This document shows positions 34,193 to 45,086 of a stretch of 64,000 nt of DNA, piece after piece (positions within the stretch are counted from its first letter, which is position 1; the number at the start of each line of letters is the position of its first letter). The notes below the pieces were generated by a model. It was not told where the DNA came from and did not search any database. It worked only from the letters and a program-made list of their open reading frames with translations. The DNA lies in assembly GCA_035610835.1 (NCBI GenBank), contig CM069442.1, forward strand, positions 34,512,452 to 34,576,451. The letters run 5' to 3'. The stretch is from Ophiura sarsii (lineage: Eukaryota; Echinodermata; Ophiuroidea; Amphilepidida; Ophiuridae). The translations under genes were made by a program, and so were the position numbers.

Positions 34193-34508
34193 TAGGGTCC
34201 TCTCCCTCTTTATGACTCTTGGGAAAGAAAATAATAGATCATTATCAATTTCTTAGTGTATTAATGTATTCTATGGCTTTAAAAAAGGAAATTTGAAAAT
34301 TAAAATCTTATTTCAAAATCAATAAATGTACACTTAAATTTCTAAAATGTAAAAAGAAAAATATAAAAAGGGACCAAGGATTTCATCAAATTCCATCACA
34401 ACATGGTCATACCAATTTTTTGTTTGAGAATTGCGAAGAGAAAGAAAAAAACCCTTAACAGTCAAGAATAAAGATAACCAAGGATAACCACATGCTTTTA
34501 TTTTGGTC

Positions 34509-35896
34509 CAAGGGCGTCATCCCGTTTTCAAAAGTGGGGGGGACACCAGGTGCGGATCCAGAAAAGGTTAGGGGGCGGCCCCCAAAAAATGAAAGTGAAC
34601 AGGTATGATCCAAGCGGTGCACAGCACCGCCCTCCGAGCTATGCTCGGACAGGGGGGAGTCTGAGGGGGGATGTGCCCCCCTCAGAAGTAGAAAAAAAAT
34701 CAATTTTGGAACTCATTTGGTGCGATCTGGTGTATACTTTTGACCAAAGTTTATCGAAAAGCCACCTCTTCATTTCCAATATTGTTTTTTTTTTTTTGTC
34801 AATGCAAGAAAGAAGTTGAGCATATTTTCCTGATTTATTAAAGTATAGATTGTTTAAAAGCTCGAACAGGGGAAACTACTTTGCTAGCGTGCAAAAAATG
34901 CTAAATAATAAAAAAGGTAAAGAAAACGTTTCTGAAGCCATCTTGTTCCAATTTAATAACAAAGTAGTAAAAATAATTCATGCTGAGCGTGAAAAAATAG
35001 ATATTGTAAAAAGAAATGTTTAGAAAAACGTTCCTGAATCCATCTTGTTAAGCTTGAATAATAAATAAATAATGTAACTAAAATGCGCGGTAGCGCGCAA
35101 AAATTGGTTATTTTAACACTAAAATGGTCCAGAAACCCGTTCATGAAGCCATCTTGTTAAGCTTGGTAAAAACATTCAAACTAATTTGGGTTTTTTACAC
35201 TGAAATGATCTTGAAAACGTTCCTGAAGCAATCTTGTTAAGCTTGAATAATAAAACATTGAAAACAATTTGTGCGTAGCGCGCAAAAAATGGTTATTTAA
35301 CACTAAAATGGTCCGGAAAAACGTTCATGAAGCCATTTTGTTTAAGCTTGAAATAAACAATGAAACCAATTCGCTCGAAACGCGCAAAAATGATCCAGAA
35401 AACGTTCCTGAAACATGTTTTATAAAGCCTGAATAAACATTGTAACCATTTCGCGCAAAGCGCAAAAAAAGAGGCTATTTTTAACACTAAAAAGCTCCAG
35501 AAAAATGTTCCTGAGCCATCATGTTTAAACTGTCAGTTTTTAATCTAAAATGGTCCAGAAAAACGTTCCTTAAGCCATCTTTTTATAACTTGAATGAAGA
35601 AACATTGCCAACTCGCACGAAGCGGGCAAAAAAGGGTTTTTTCTCACTAAAATGGTCCAGAAAACGTTCCTGAAACCATGTTGTTAAGCTTGAATAATTA
35701 AACATTGAAAAATCCGCGCAAAAAATGGCTTCTTTTGAGGGGGCATCATCATCACTCATCATCATCATCATAATCAAACACTTTCAGCCTCAGGGTTATT
35801 CAAAAAAAGTGGGGGGGACATCTGCTATTATGTCCCCCCCACTTTGAAAAGTGGGGGGGACGTGTCCCCCTGTCCCCCACCCATATGACGCCCCTG
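34509..35896. mobile_element. hAT-type element, 1388 bp, with internal tandem repeats
   Basis: A perfect 8-bp duplication TTTTGGTC lies at 34501-34508 and 35897-35904. The duplicated bases belong to the tandem-array unit it entered. The ends are CAAGGGCGTCATCCC and ATGACGCCCCTG, with subterminal GTGGGGGGGAC/GTCCCCCC blocks. The middle is about nine copies of a repeat of about 100 bp. There are no long frames; short ones fall in the repeats. Confidence 0.93.
34920..35700 (+). repeat. Internal ~100-bp tandem repeats with GCGC palindromes
   Basis: The phrase ACGTTCCTGAAGCCATCTTG recurs near 34926, 35027, 35138, 35217, 35324, 35401, 35504, 35562 and 35664, in steps of about 58-111 bp. Most units also carry CGCGNNNGCGCGCAAAAA, a short palindrome next to an A-run. 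Such arrays inside a hAT-type element could be repeated transposase-binding sites; that is inference. Confidence 0.85.
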
Positions 35897-36367
35897 TTTT
35901 GGTCTAGTTAATTAATTGATGCAATTAGTGGATCAGGTAATCTAATACAGCCCGATACCATTACATGATCACACCACGAGCTAAACAATTAAGACATGTT
36001 TTACCTACTTAAAAACATGAACTGATTGACACGGACTCAACTAACTGTGAATAAATTAAACCCCTCTAAGTCTCACCGGAAATCACAAATCAAATAATAT
36101 TATTTATATTACAATACCAATTCATCACTCAAGCTTTATTTGGTTTATTAGAAATAAACTACACTGTCAGTAAATACAATGAATTTTCAAGAGTGATTTT
36201 AATAGAGCTCATAACCTCATAGATTTTAATTTCAAAATTGTGTTACAATAAGCAGTTATGCCAGCATTCTAATAAGAGAATTCCTTTAAATTGAATCAAA
36301 TTTCATATCTATTTTGACGGTAGATTTGATGAAAAAAATATTTGAAGATGAACATTTTTATGAAGTG

Positions 36368-36400
36368 CAGTAGCTTAACTAGAGTTTTCAATTGGGGTGT

Positions 36401-36433
<33 letters not shown>

Positions 36434-36598
36434 CAGGGGCAAGCCTTCTGGCAGGGGTGGGGGGGGGGAATAACCAACTATTTTTTGTATAAATACATAT
36501 AGTTTGTCATCTCATTTGGGAGGGGGAAATTAGGGATGAGCAAGCCTTCTGGCAGGGGTAAATTCCCCCACCCCTTACCCCCTCTAGTTACGCCCCTG
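36368..36598. mobile_element. hAT-type MITE containing a G32 run
   Basis: The ends are CAGTAGCTTAACTAGAG and CTCTAGTTACGCCCCTG. Flanks ATGAAGTG (36360-36367) and TCGAAGTG (36599-36606) agree at six of eight bases. It contains a 32-G run at 36401-36432 and two copies of GCAAGCCTTCTGGCAGGGGT. A truncated relative is at 15254-15400. Confidence 0.8.
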
Positions 36599-37350
36599 TC
36601 GAAGTGTAGGTAAGGGGTAGGAATGACAAAAGACTGTAAACGTAAACAAGTAAGAAAGTCTATCTTTCAGAATTTAGTCAACGAAGACATGGTTTTGACG
36701 AACTTAATAGTCAAAATGATATCTATCATAGGACTAATTTGTATTGTAGATGGCTGATATGATTTTACAGTGAATATTAATTTTGTTTTGGCTTTAATAT
36801 TAATCAAATGATATATGTAATACAATGAAACTCATTTAAACTGTGAGTGGGGATTGAAAAAAAGAGCCGAAATTATAGATATCATCACAACGTTTCGGCT
36901 ATATATTGCAGAAAGTATATATACCCTAAAGTCATTGCCCAATCATACTAAAATTAATAAATATAAACACATCTGTTATAACAAAAAATAAAGAATTGAA
37001 GGTTACCAAGGATATAAACATCATAATATTTTATATTGGTCTAGTTAATTAATTGATGCAATTAGTGGAAAAGTAATCTAATACAGCCTGATACCATTAC
37101 CTGATCCCACCATGAGCTAAACAATTAATACATGATCTGATTGACACGGACTCAAACAGGCATGAATTGAATTAAACCCCTCATGAGTCTGAACTGAGAA
37201 TCGCATTAACTAAATAATGTAATCCCCGTCAATACCATGGATAGCAAGCTTCAGTCGGTTACCAATAAATTACGCTTCGTCTGAAATCCATCAAATCTCA
37301 AACTGTGGTTGAGCGTAATCCATATTACAAGGAGATGGAGTTTAGCTGAC

Positions 37351-38700
37351 TAGGTATACAAGCTTTTGCAACAAGCTAGCAGCGAAGCGAAGCAACGCTA
37401 CTTATTGAAACAGCATGATCCGTTACGTAAACACTCAATCTGGTATATCCCCCCACTCTACTGCCTCACACACATGGCCGGGCTATTGCCTCTGTGCCCT
37501 GTAAACCACACCGTCCGTGTGACCTATCACACGCAGCGGATACCGCCGCTGTCATACGACCTAATGGATACTTGCTAGTAACTCATAACCTATCGATAAT
37601 AATTGATAAATTGTGACAAGCCGTCATCAGTAACCTATTGACCTGTCATTTCTATCCCTCCCTTCTTCTCACCTGATTGTGACAACAAACTGCAGGGATA
37701 GATAGATTGATCCGGATCCCTCACAATTCCTCCTTCTTACCAACCTTGCCTTCCTTCCACTGCCGATAGGCCGGCCGGGGGATTCTCGCACTAATTGGCG
37801 TGTTCAGTTCTTGATTGTTTCCACTGACTCCTAAATAGACAACATAATCGACATCTGCCATGCATGCATAAGCGACACAAACACACACCACTCGTCACAA
37901 ACCGTGATCATTAACACCACTTTGTCTCTGTAAGTAATAACTAAATAATGTCATGATAATCACCGGTACTGGCATGATATAAAAACACACTGCGTGCTAC
38001 TTGGTGTATATACACACACCGTTGTACATAACCGCTTGCACCTAGCGAGGCAGCAGTGAGCGGTCCTTGTTGGCCCCTTTTGTTGACTATTGCAAATAGC
38101 TTTACTTAGATATGAGTGAGTGAGTTGACTGTAAGATAGAGTACAGTATGGGAGTCTGAGATCGCATTATTGTGTGAGATAGACTGTCAGCAAACTATGT
38201 TAAATATTGACACATTGCTTACAGTCATGACACACACACTCAATTCACCAAGTTTTTTGACCCTATCTGCAACACACACAAATAACATAAACATTTGTAA
38301 GATTCTGCCATATATCCACAAAGTTTTTAGTATAGATTTTAAAATTTGTATTGACCTAATTGCTACAAATAATAATAAGTCTTGACGTTTCAATTGTATG
38401 AGACGCAAAGTAACAAGTGAATTATTTTTCAAATAAAAAGACTTTGAAAAGGGAACTGCATGTAACAAGTAAAATCTAACGACAGATAAGGACAGGACCC
38501 CTGATCTGGACTTGGAAGGATATCTTTAAAAATGTCTCCTTCGTATTATTACAAAACAAGCACTGAAGCAGCACAGGGCAGTATAAGAATCATAGCAATT
38601 CTTGGGGCTGGAAGCGGTTCTTGGTTCAACCCAGATAGTACAGTCCTATATATGATAGAACTATTATAAAAATCAGTGCCATACATACCCATTCTAAAAA
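37351..38700. other. No gene or clear repeat
   Basis: Unique-looking sequence with some AC-rich words (ACACACAC near 37872-37890 and 38228-38240). Short open frames on both strands lack splice or domain support. Confidence 0.4.
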
Positions 38701-38704
38701 ATTG

Positions 38705-38805
38705 AGTGCCCCCCCCCCCTTTCCCCCCAGAGTTGATGGTTGATGGAATTTGTAACAATTCAGTGAATGCAGCTTCTTCTTCTTTTTTTTGGGGGGGGGG
38801 GGGGG
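38705..38805. repeat. Poly-C and poly-G runs around a G-rich-end fragment
   Basis: AAAATTGAGTGCC then a C-run starting near 38709 matches the AGTGCCCC terminus of the 10846/16624 family. A G15 run follows at 38791-38805. Only the terminus is recognisable. Confidence 0.5.
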
Positions 38806-38814
38806 TGGTCAATT

Positions 38815-39415
38815 ACAGACTATAAAGAATATTTTAGAAAGGGGTCAGACATGTTTCAGGGTTAGATTAGAAAAATAGCATTTAAAGTAATTGCATACAA
38901 ACCTCCAACCAAAAATTAAAATCATCTTACATCACAAGTCATGACTTGATATTTATAAAACGCCAAGTTTGATTAAATAATACGAACCTGCCAACCAAGA
39001 GTCCATCAAATTACAGATACAATTTACAAAATCCCGTACAGTATATAGAAAAAAAACCTCTCAACCTTTTTTTAATTATCATTTTGCGTCGCTCACTCAC
39101 AATATTTACTGCTTATATGCTGTCTGCTTTCAGTGTGATTACCTTTGTTGCGCCATCCAGCAACCTTTTCCCGCAACAATAGCAGGCGTATTTGATTACC
39201 AACTCCTGCAGTAGCTAAAGCACGGGGCTAAAGCATCGGCATGGCATCAACATAGCTAGATGACGTCGTCGTCGTTGTATACAACATAATCTACTCTGGA
39301 TAATTACATCTGACCGACCAAACACACCCTGATCTTAAGGTGTCTTTGTTTGTAAATGTCACCACACTTGATCTTATTTCCTCCTAAATAATTACAACAT
39401 ATTAGTAATGTTGTG
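38815..39415. other. No gene or clear repeat
   Basis: AT-rich sequence; nothing recognised. Confidence 0.35.
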
Positions 39416-39416
39416 A

Positions 39417-39511
39417 CCCCTGGAGGGGCACTCACATGGGATACAGGTATGTGCAGCTCTAATGGGTCGCATTTTTGCAAAAGTTCCCTGACCGTACACA
39501 TGGGGTATGAC
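39417..39511 (+). mobile_element. G-rich-end MITE fragment, copy 3
   Basis: CCCTGGAGGGGCACTCACATGG then ATACAGGTATGTGCAGC matches the left part of 16624-17020 (GGGGCACTGACATTGG, ATAGGTATGTGCCGC). It is interrupted by the hAT-type MITE at 39512-39647 and its other end was not identified. Confidence 0.6.
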
Positions 39512-39647
39512 CAGACCCGTAACTAGTAAAAGAAATTCTGGGGGCAGATTTTGTCCAAAGTATACTTTTTTCAAAGTGTGAACCTTTTTTCAACAAAAAA
39601 AAACATACAAAAAACATTTTTTATTGGCTCCCCTGGTTACAGGTCTG
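39512..39647. mobile_element. Small hAT-type MITE, 136 bp, nested
   Basis: Ends CAGACCCGTAACTAG and CTGGTTACAGGTCTG. Flanks GGTATGAC (39504-39511) and GGTATGAT (39648-39655) match at seven of eight bases. It is inserted in the G-rich-end fragment that starts at 39417. Confidence 0.85.
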
Positions 39648-39779
39648 GGTATGATTTGTGCTGGAAAACCCTATAACATGGGCCCAAAATTGCAACAACA
39701 AAAACAGCCAATAATTATAGGTTCCGAGCCAAATTGTAAAGAAGAAAAAACAAGTCGAGCTCAGCCATTCTTTGAGATA

Positions 39780-39890
39780 GAAACACCCCTAAAATGGGTC
39801 AAATTTGAGGATAAAATCAGTCTCCGCATGTGCCGGGCATCGAACCCAGGTCTCATGTGTGCAAGTCAGAGACTCTAGTCAAGTGAAGTT
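39780..39890 (-). mobile_element. tRNA-derived SINE-like element, minus strand
   Basis: On the minus strand a B-box GGTTCGATGCC lies at 39836-39846, with a leader containing GACTTGCACACATGAGACC. The body AATTTGACCC follows. The layout (GCACACNNG...GGTTCRAT...GCGGAGACTGA) resembles the minus-strand copy at 63288-63435. The A-box is weak. Confidence 0.6.
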
Positions 39891-40099
39891 ATTGAAAAGT
39901 TTTGAAACCAAGTCAAAAACTTACAGTCTCATCTTCTCTTACTAATCACTACCCAACATCTTTTACAAAGCTTCAACCCTAACCTTATCATAGGCCACAA
40001 AAGGCAGCAGCAAATAGCTGCTGTGTGGCGTGCTTCACGATTCTCTCGTGGCACGTTCCAGCGAGCAGTCAAATGGTTTCCAAAAAGTTAACTTTTTCG

Positions 40100-40230
40100 A
40101 GCTCCTCCGTTAGCACAATCAGTTAGTCGTCCGCCTGCCACATGGGCGGCCCGGGTTCGATCCCCGCGCAGGCAAACGGTGATCGTTCCCCAATTTTACC
40201 CGTTTTTTCTTCCCTGATAGTTTTTTTTCT
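40100..40230 (+). mobile_element. tRNA-like head of a SINE or decayed tRNA
   Basis: The A-box region GTTAGCACAATCAGTTAGT lies at 40109-40127 and the B-box GGTTCGATCC at 40154-40163. CGCCT/GGGCG pair around a 7-base loop GCCACAT like an anticodon arm. The would-be acceptor stem does not pair, and a T-rich tail follows (GTTTTTTC, GTTTTTTTTC). A functional tRNA is unlikely. Confidence 0.62.
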
Positions 40231-40443
40231 GGAATTTCCTTTATATAATATATTACACTAAGAAATTGGCAATCTTGGATATTATTACTCCAAAAAGTTG
40301 TAAATCAGATAAAACACCGCCTGGCTTTGAGAGATTACGTAGGTAAGCATTGTAAAAAGCAACAAAACACAATTTTTGTAGTATAAGATGAGGGTGGGCC
40401 TTGAAATGACCCTATACTACTTTGTTGGCATCATACTCATAGA

Positions 40444-40836
40444 ACGTGTTTCTACTGGGGAAGAAAGTGCTAAGAATCGGTAAGTTTGCCCAGTAGAAAC
40501 AGGCAGAACCCGCTAAGAACCCCAAAACCTTCACAAACCAGGTTTGGAACCAGTAAGAAACAGCAAGAAACCCAATAGAAACAGAAAGGCGATTAATCTT
40601 AGAGGTTTGTGCCGTGAACAATGTCACGCTGGGTTATACACATTGTGAAGCAATCTTTTTCAGGTGCGGTGGCATCGTTTGGTATTACAAAAGGTCAAAT
40701 GTTGTGGCCCTTCGACTAGGATCGATAAACTTATAGCGGTAACTTTTCGCGAGTAGAAACAGGGGATTAAAAACTTACCGATTAATCTTAGCGTTTAATC
40801 TTAGCGTTTACTTTGCAGTGCCCCAGTAGAAACACG
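40444..40836. mobile_element. Element with 8-bp duplication CTCATAGA (CGTGTTTCTACTGGGG ends)
   Basis: Identical CTCATAGA lies at 40436-40443 and 40837-40844. The terminal repeats are ACGTGTTTCTACTGGGG and CCCCAGTAGAAACACG. The words CAGTAGAAAC, CGATTAATCTTAG and GCGTTTA(A/C)T recur inside. The 8-bp duplication suggests hAT-type transposition, although the ends lack the usual CAG. Confidence 0.85.
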
Positions 40837-40849
40837 CTCATAGATCCTG

Positions 40850-41465
40850 CAGAAGAATCATCTCTTTCAAATACAGGATGTGTCAAAAAAAAGGTGTCCC
40901 ATGAGTTAAAAAATTAATTAAAAATACATCCCATGTCTTTTTGTTTTAAAAAACCAGACTGGCCCTATTGGTCTTTTATCAAATACACTTAATCCCATTA
41001 AATTTTACCACCTAACTACCAAGATATGATAAAATACCGTCTAAAATTCAAATAATTTATACTATAGTATGTCATGGATAATATGGATGTAAATATGTTT
41101 TTCTGTTCAATTCAACCAACTATCAACATTATTGATTTTATTGATTATATTCAATGACACACTGAATGACGATTCTAATAAAAGAGCTCTCTTCGCATGA
41201 AAAGTGGCCAAAGCTGAATTTGAATATGCCCGAGTAGATTTGCCATCATTTTATAACGGAAGCTCCTAAATGGATAGCAAAAATTTCTTATGGCACATTA
41301 AAGATGGCTGAACATGATTATTAGTATTTCGCAAACAATTGTCATATTTTTCATGACCAGGTTATAACTCTACAATTCTAATTTTAAAATAATAAATTAT
41401 AAAAGTATGGATTAATTTCTCCTTTTGAATTTGAGATATTGTTCGTGAAGATTAGTTAACAATTA
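40850..41465. other. No gene; one lone transposon-like terminus
   Basis: ACAGGATGTGTCAAAAAAAAG then GTGTCCCATGAG at about 40875-40905 looks like one end of a CAGGRTG-type element, with no partner end found. The rest is AT-rich. Confidence 0.4.
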
Positions 41466-41466
41466 T

Positions 41467-41655
41467 AGGTCAATAAATGCGTATGTGTTGTTTCGAGAGA
41501 AATTAGACAAATCAATGCATGTGTGCTGATGTTGATGTGTGAATAATGGCACGACCCCGCATGGGGAGTGCTATTGTGAGCATATCAACATTTGCGCAAG
41601 TGCATTGATTTTTCTAATTTTTCGAGAAACAAAATATACGCATGTATTGACCTAA
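41467..41655. mobile_element. Foldback element (TAGGTCAATAAATGCGTATG ends)
   Basis: TAGGTCAATAAATGCGTATG at the left mirrors CATGTATTGACCTA at the right. Arms continue through TTTCGAGAGAAATTAGACAAAT and CTAATTTTTCGAGAAAC, then GCAATGCA-like ends. A central hairpin GGCACGACCCC...GGGGAGTGCT sits at 41550-41575. It overlaps or abuts the next foldback at 41653. Confidence 0.82.
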
Positions 41656-41925
41656 TTCATACACGACACTATACAAATAAAAATTCACAATTTGAGCATA
41701 ATTTTTATCTATGTAAAAACAAATAAAAACATGTTAACAAGTTTGCTAACACCCGCAGTGAAAATCGGCGAACCCGCGATTTCTGAACAACTAATCAAAA
41801 TAAAGCGTGTGGTGCACGCATTGAACGACGCACACGCGGAGTGCATTAGACACTTTTGATGCACTCCACGTATTTTAGTTTCTTGCTTTCTGATTGGTTC
41901 GACACTACTAATAGTGTATGAATTA
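41653..41925. mobile_element. Foldback element (TAATTCATACAC ends)
   Basis: TAATTCATACACGACACTA and CGACACTACTAATAGTGTATGAATTA form imperfect inverted ends. A strong internal hairpin GGAGTGCATTA...TGATGCACTCC lies at 41837-41867. The 110-codon minus-strand frame crossing it is cysteine-containing but repeat-derived. Confidence 0.65.
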
Positions 41926-41929
41926 AGAA

Positions 41930-42472
41930 CGATACACTGACAAGAATGAGAACAAGTGCAATTTTCATTTTGCACTGAGATTTCAACACAGAGGATAGTG
42001 CAACAAACATGGGCCACATTGATCAATTGAAGTATCTTCAAGTCCTCATCTATCGACCGATGAGTTGTCGCTACAGTTTATCAATAATCTTGCCTATTGC
42101 TACACCGAGGCTGCGTGTAAAAAAACCAAATGCTAAAATGAAGAAAAAAACAGAGTTTCTTTTAGTTTTTGACACATATCTTTGTTAATATTCAGTCAAT
42201 CTCCATGTGTATCTCAAATTAAAATTTCTTTTCAATTTATGATTTGAAGCTAAAATGTTGGAGTTGGCGACGAAAAAAAACCCACCCTTACCTAAAATAT
42301 CACAAAAATCTGCAGATTTTACATGATTTGATACAAAATAATTCTCGCCTTATGAGCATATTTCTTATCAGGTAAGTTTCATTTTTAGCATTGTATATCT
42401 CTGTGATCTTATGATATGACAGTCCTTGAATTACTATAACTCACCTAAAACAACCACTGTACAAGTGGTGGT
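41930..42472. other. No gene recognised
   Basis: AT-rich, with poly-A tracts near 42120-42150. No repeat end or exon was identified. Confidence 0.35.
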
Positions 42473-42640
42473 AAAGTTTTTTAGCTTTTTGCGCTCAAAG
42501 CAGCTACCGCGAAAATTATACCCACAAATATATTTGATTTGCATATAGGTCTACACTCTATGTGATGAAGCTACAAATCGCATATTTAAAAACATGCAAA
42601 GCAGCTCAAAATTGGCAAAGCGCGCAAAATGTATCAGTAG
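42473..42640. mobile_element. CTGTAAA-family copy lacking clear ends
   Basis: The interior words TTTTTGCGCTCAAAGCAGCTACCGCGAAAAT, ATAGGTCTA...ATGTGATGAAGCT and GGCAAAGCGCGCAAAAT match the cores of 46114-46312 and 57709-57930. The terminal CTGTAAA motifs are eroded. Confidence 0.7.
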
Positions 42641-43141
42641 TTCTCAGTATTTATACAGATTATTTGTTGTGCTTGCAGTATTATTATCATTATCTGTAAA
42701 TCAATAAACACATTTTCATACATTTTCTAAATTCTAATGATATTCATAAGAGCTTATTTTTCGGTACCGCACAAACTCTTATACAGTATGAGGAAATAAT
42801 AAGGAAAGTTACAAAGAGCGTCATTTATATGTATTGGTTGTCCGACAATGAACGACCAGGCTCAAGATGCCTGTGCTCTAACACCAAACACACAGCTTGG
42901 CCTGCTACCATGTAAACAAGTAGCGTGGTTGGTCAGTTACCAAAGTGTTTACAAAGTATGTCATATGGCCAGGTTCAGTGCGGCCTTGCACTACGCGACT
43001 TTTTCAGGGATACTAGCTGCATACATGTAGTACGCATGGGAAATCATTGAATAATCAAGAATTGTTTTGATTACGAAAGAGGGAAAAGGTCCAAGATGTA
43101 TTTGCATGAAGATAAAAATGTGCAAATATGTTTCACATCTA

Positions 43142-43310
43142 TTGTAAAAGTGGACATTTTTGCGCTACATTTATTTTCGCACGCGCAAATATGTTAATTT
43201 TATTTAGGTCTATGTAAAGAAGCTCAAAATTGCGAAAATAAAAACAAGTAAAATTGTTCAAAATGTGCAAAGTGCAAAAATTACACATGCAAACATTTCC
43301 TCTTTTACAG
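43142..43310. mobile_element. CTGTAAA-end TA MITE, copy 5
   Basis: TA lies at 43140-43141 and 43311-43312. The ends are TTGTAAAAGTGGACATTTTTGCG and GCAAACATTTCCTCTTTTACAG. The interior has TAGGTCTATGTAAAGAAGCTC, as in its relatives. Confidence 0.88.
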
Positions 43311-43345
43311 TATACAGGCCTAGGACAAAACATATTATTCAACAT

Positions 43346-43687
43346 TAGGCAACAACAAAAAAAAGGTTTGATTGTCCTCGTCTGCCCGACCCTCTAAATC
43401 CTTCCGACCCATTTTTTTTTGGGTTTTTTTTGAAAATTTCATTTTTTTACCAATTTTAGTCGAAAATCAATTTTTTTTTTAATTTTTTTTTTTTTAAAGT
43501 GTTTAGAAAATAAAAATACTCATCAAAATATTACAGATTTTGTTCCCCGTTCTGGTTACCTCATTTACTTTTGGTAACTGAAAAAAGAGCAAGGGAGAAA
43601 AAGAAGAAAAAAAACCCCTTTTCCCGACCGACATACCCAACTTTTAAAAGCGATCTATGGACAATCAAACTTTTTCTTTTTGCCTTA
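43346..43687. mobile_element. TAAGGC-end foldback element, copy 4
   Basis: Left end TTAGGCAACAACAAAAAAAAGG then TTTGATTGTCC; right end GGACAATCAAAC then TTTTTCTTTTTGCCTTA. The interior is very T- and A-rich, with CCGACCC and CCCGACCGACAT near the two ends. The terminal-repeat motif was read with one base change relative to TAAGGCC. Confidence 0.82.
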
Positions 43688-43689
43688 TC

Positions 43690-44565
43690 AAGGCAAATTG
43701 TTGAAACTGACTAAATGCAGAAAGAATTATGCAAGCAAAAATAAATATACAGCATATTAAATGCAAATGGTTGAATAAATCACTTTCAGAGTCAGAAGTG
43801 ACATTTCAAATGCACAATTTTGTCTCTAAACGATAAATCAATTGATTGAAATCAACAAACTGTTTCATTGATAGTCCCACATATCTTACATTACCCACAA
43901 TGCATTTCTTCATTTAAGTGTTCTGTAATGATTTGCTGTCAAATTTAACATGGGTTAAAAGTGATGATATTAAAAGTAGAGAATAAAAGATGGAATAATG
44001 GACTTGCCCATCCATTACTTTCACACCATAGTCCGGAATCCAAACAACTAATGTCCATCTTTCATTGTCTTTTTATCCATATGTGATATTTTGTCTCATT
44101 CCAAATGATTTTAATTGTATATCTACAACACAAATACAGAAATATTATCCACTTATGAAGATAAACCCGCAAGTTGTCTACTTATTTTTTCACCGCTGTG
44201 CACTAAAGCGAGCATATGTACCGCATCCTGGTAAACAGGCACGCACAGCACGTTAAATTGAATGCGCAACATAGAATAACGTGACCACACGCAATTATGT
44301 AATTGGTATCCTACACGACCTAGTAATACAATAGGCAGCAAAGGATTCTTAGCATCCAATCAAAAGCTATACTTCTGATAATTTACATAATAAACCACTC
44401 CCCGCTGCATAAGAAACTAACTCATTGAAGAGGACACTGCACAAGTTCTCTCTCCATACAATGAGTTTCATTTCTTCACAATCGATCCATGTTTAGCCAG
44501 TTTATATACTCGGAATAAAAACAATTGTAATCAGTACAAAGAGAGATGATGTATATGATTGTACC
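43690..44565. other. No gene or repeat recognised
   Basis: AT-rich unique-looking sequence. Short frames are unsupported. Confidence 0.4.
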
Positions 44566-44620
44566 CGAGGGGGGGGGGGGGGGGGGGGGAGCACTTGCAT
44601 ACCAAATGACTACCCATGCT
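44566..44620 (+). mobile_element. G-rich-end MITE terminus with G21 run
   Basis: CCCGA followed by 21 G (44569-44589) and AGCACTTGCATACC resembles the G-run plus GCACT terminus of the 10846/16624 family. The remainder to 45080 is unrecognised and no second terminus or target duplication was found. Confidence 0.45.
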
Positions 44621-45078
44621 CATCCACATACACCTCTGAAATGGACCCTAAAAGGCTTAAAACTCAAAACAATATTAGAACCCCTAAATGCAAAACATAT
44701 ACAAATCCGATCCTAAGAGGCATCATCACCTACACTAAATTGTGTATGCCCTTTAATCATTTTTATCGGAATGGAAGCAATATTTCGCCGTAAAAACGAT
44801 AGCTCTGCAAGCAATTCCAACAAAAACTGGAATAAGGATGGTTACCAACATCGCACAATGTACACATTTGCAGGTATTTTTTCGAATTACGACTTTATTA
44901 AATGAATTTAACACATGCAATTTAAAGAACACATTTCTGGACCATTTGAAAAATCGACCTCAGACCAGTTTCAGCATCAAATTACTCTAATTGACCGTGG
45001 CTGACAAGGAGTACCTTTTGAAATAACGCACTCACAAATATACAGGTATTGTAACTGTGGCACTTGATATGCCCCCCC
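44620..45078. other. Possible diverged interior of the G-rich-end element
   Basis: No exon was seen. GGCACTTGATATGCCCCC at the right edge (about 45058-45080) could be the partner of the terminus at 44566, but the match is weak. Confidence 0.3.
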
Positions 45079-45086
45079 CCCTCACC

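Larger units (their letters stand above)
30430..37350 (+). repeat. Degenerate ~0.25-0.4-kb tandem array interrupted by transposons
   Basis: A phrase like TTTTGGTCTAGTTAATTAATTGATGCAATTAGT, then AGCAAGTAATCTAATACAGCCTGATACCATTACATGATCAC, begins units near 30465, 30874, 31215, 32550, 35897, 36785 and 37031. Units continue with GAGCTAAACAATTAAGACA, ACATGATCTGATTGACA, TAAATTAAACCCCTC and AGCAAGCTATGGTTGGTTA. Intervals between intact neighbours are roughly 250-410 bp. Units are diverged and split by the elements at 31244, 32023, 33445, 34509 and 36368. This reads as an old satellite or local amplification, not a gene. Confidence 0.75.

Noticed and set aside
40100..40170. Functional tRNA gene
   Set aside because: B-box and anticodon-like arm are present, but the acceptor stem does not pair and a SINE-like T-rich tail follows.
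41709..42041. 110-codon minus-strand frame with many cysteines and a leader-like start
   Set aside because: Most of it is encoded by the foldback element 41653-41925 and its internal hairpin. Cysteine spacing is only loosely domain-like.
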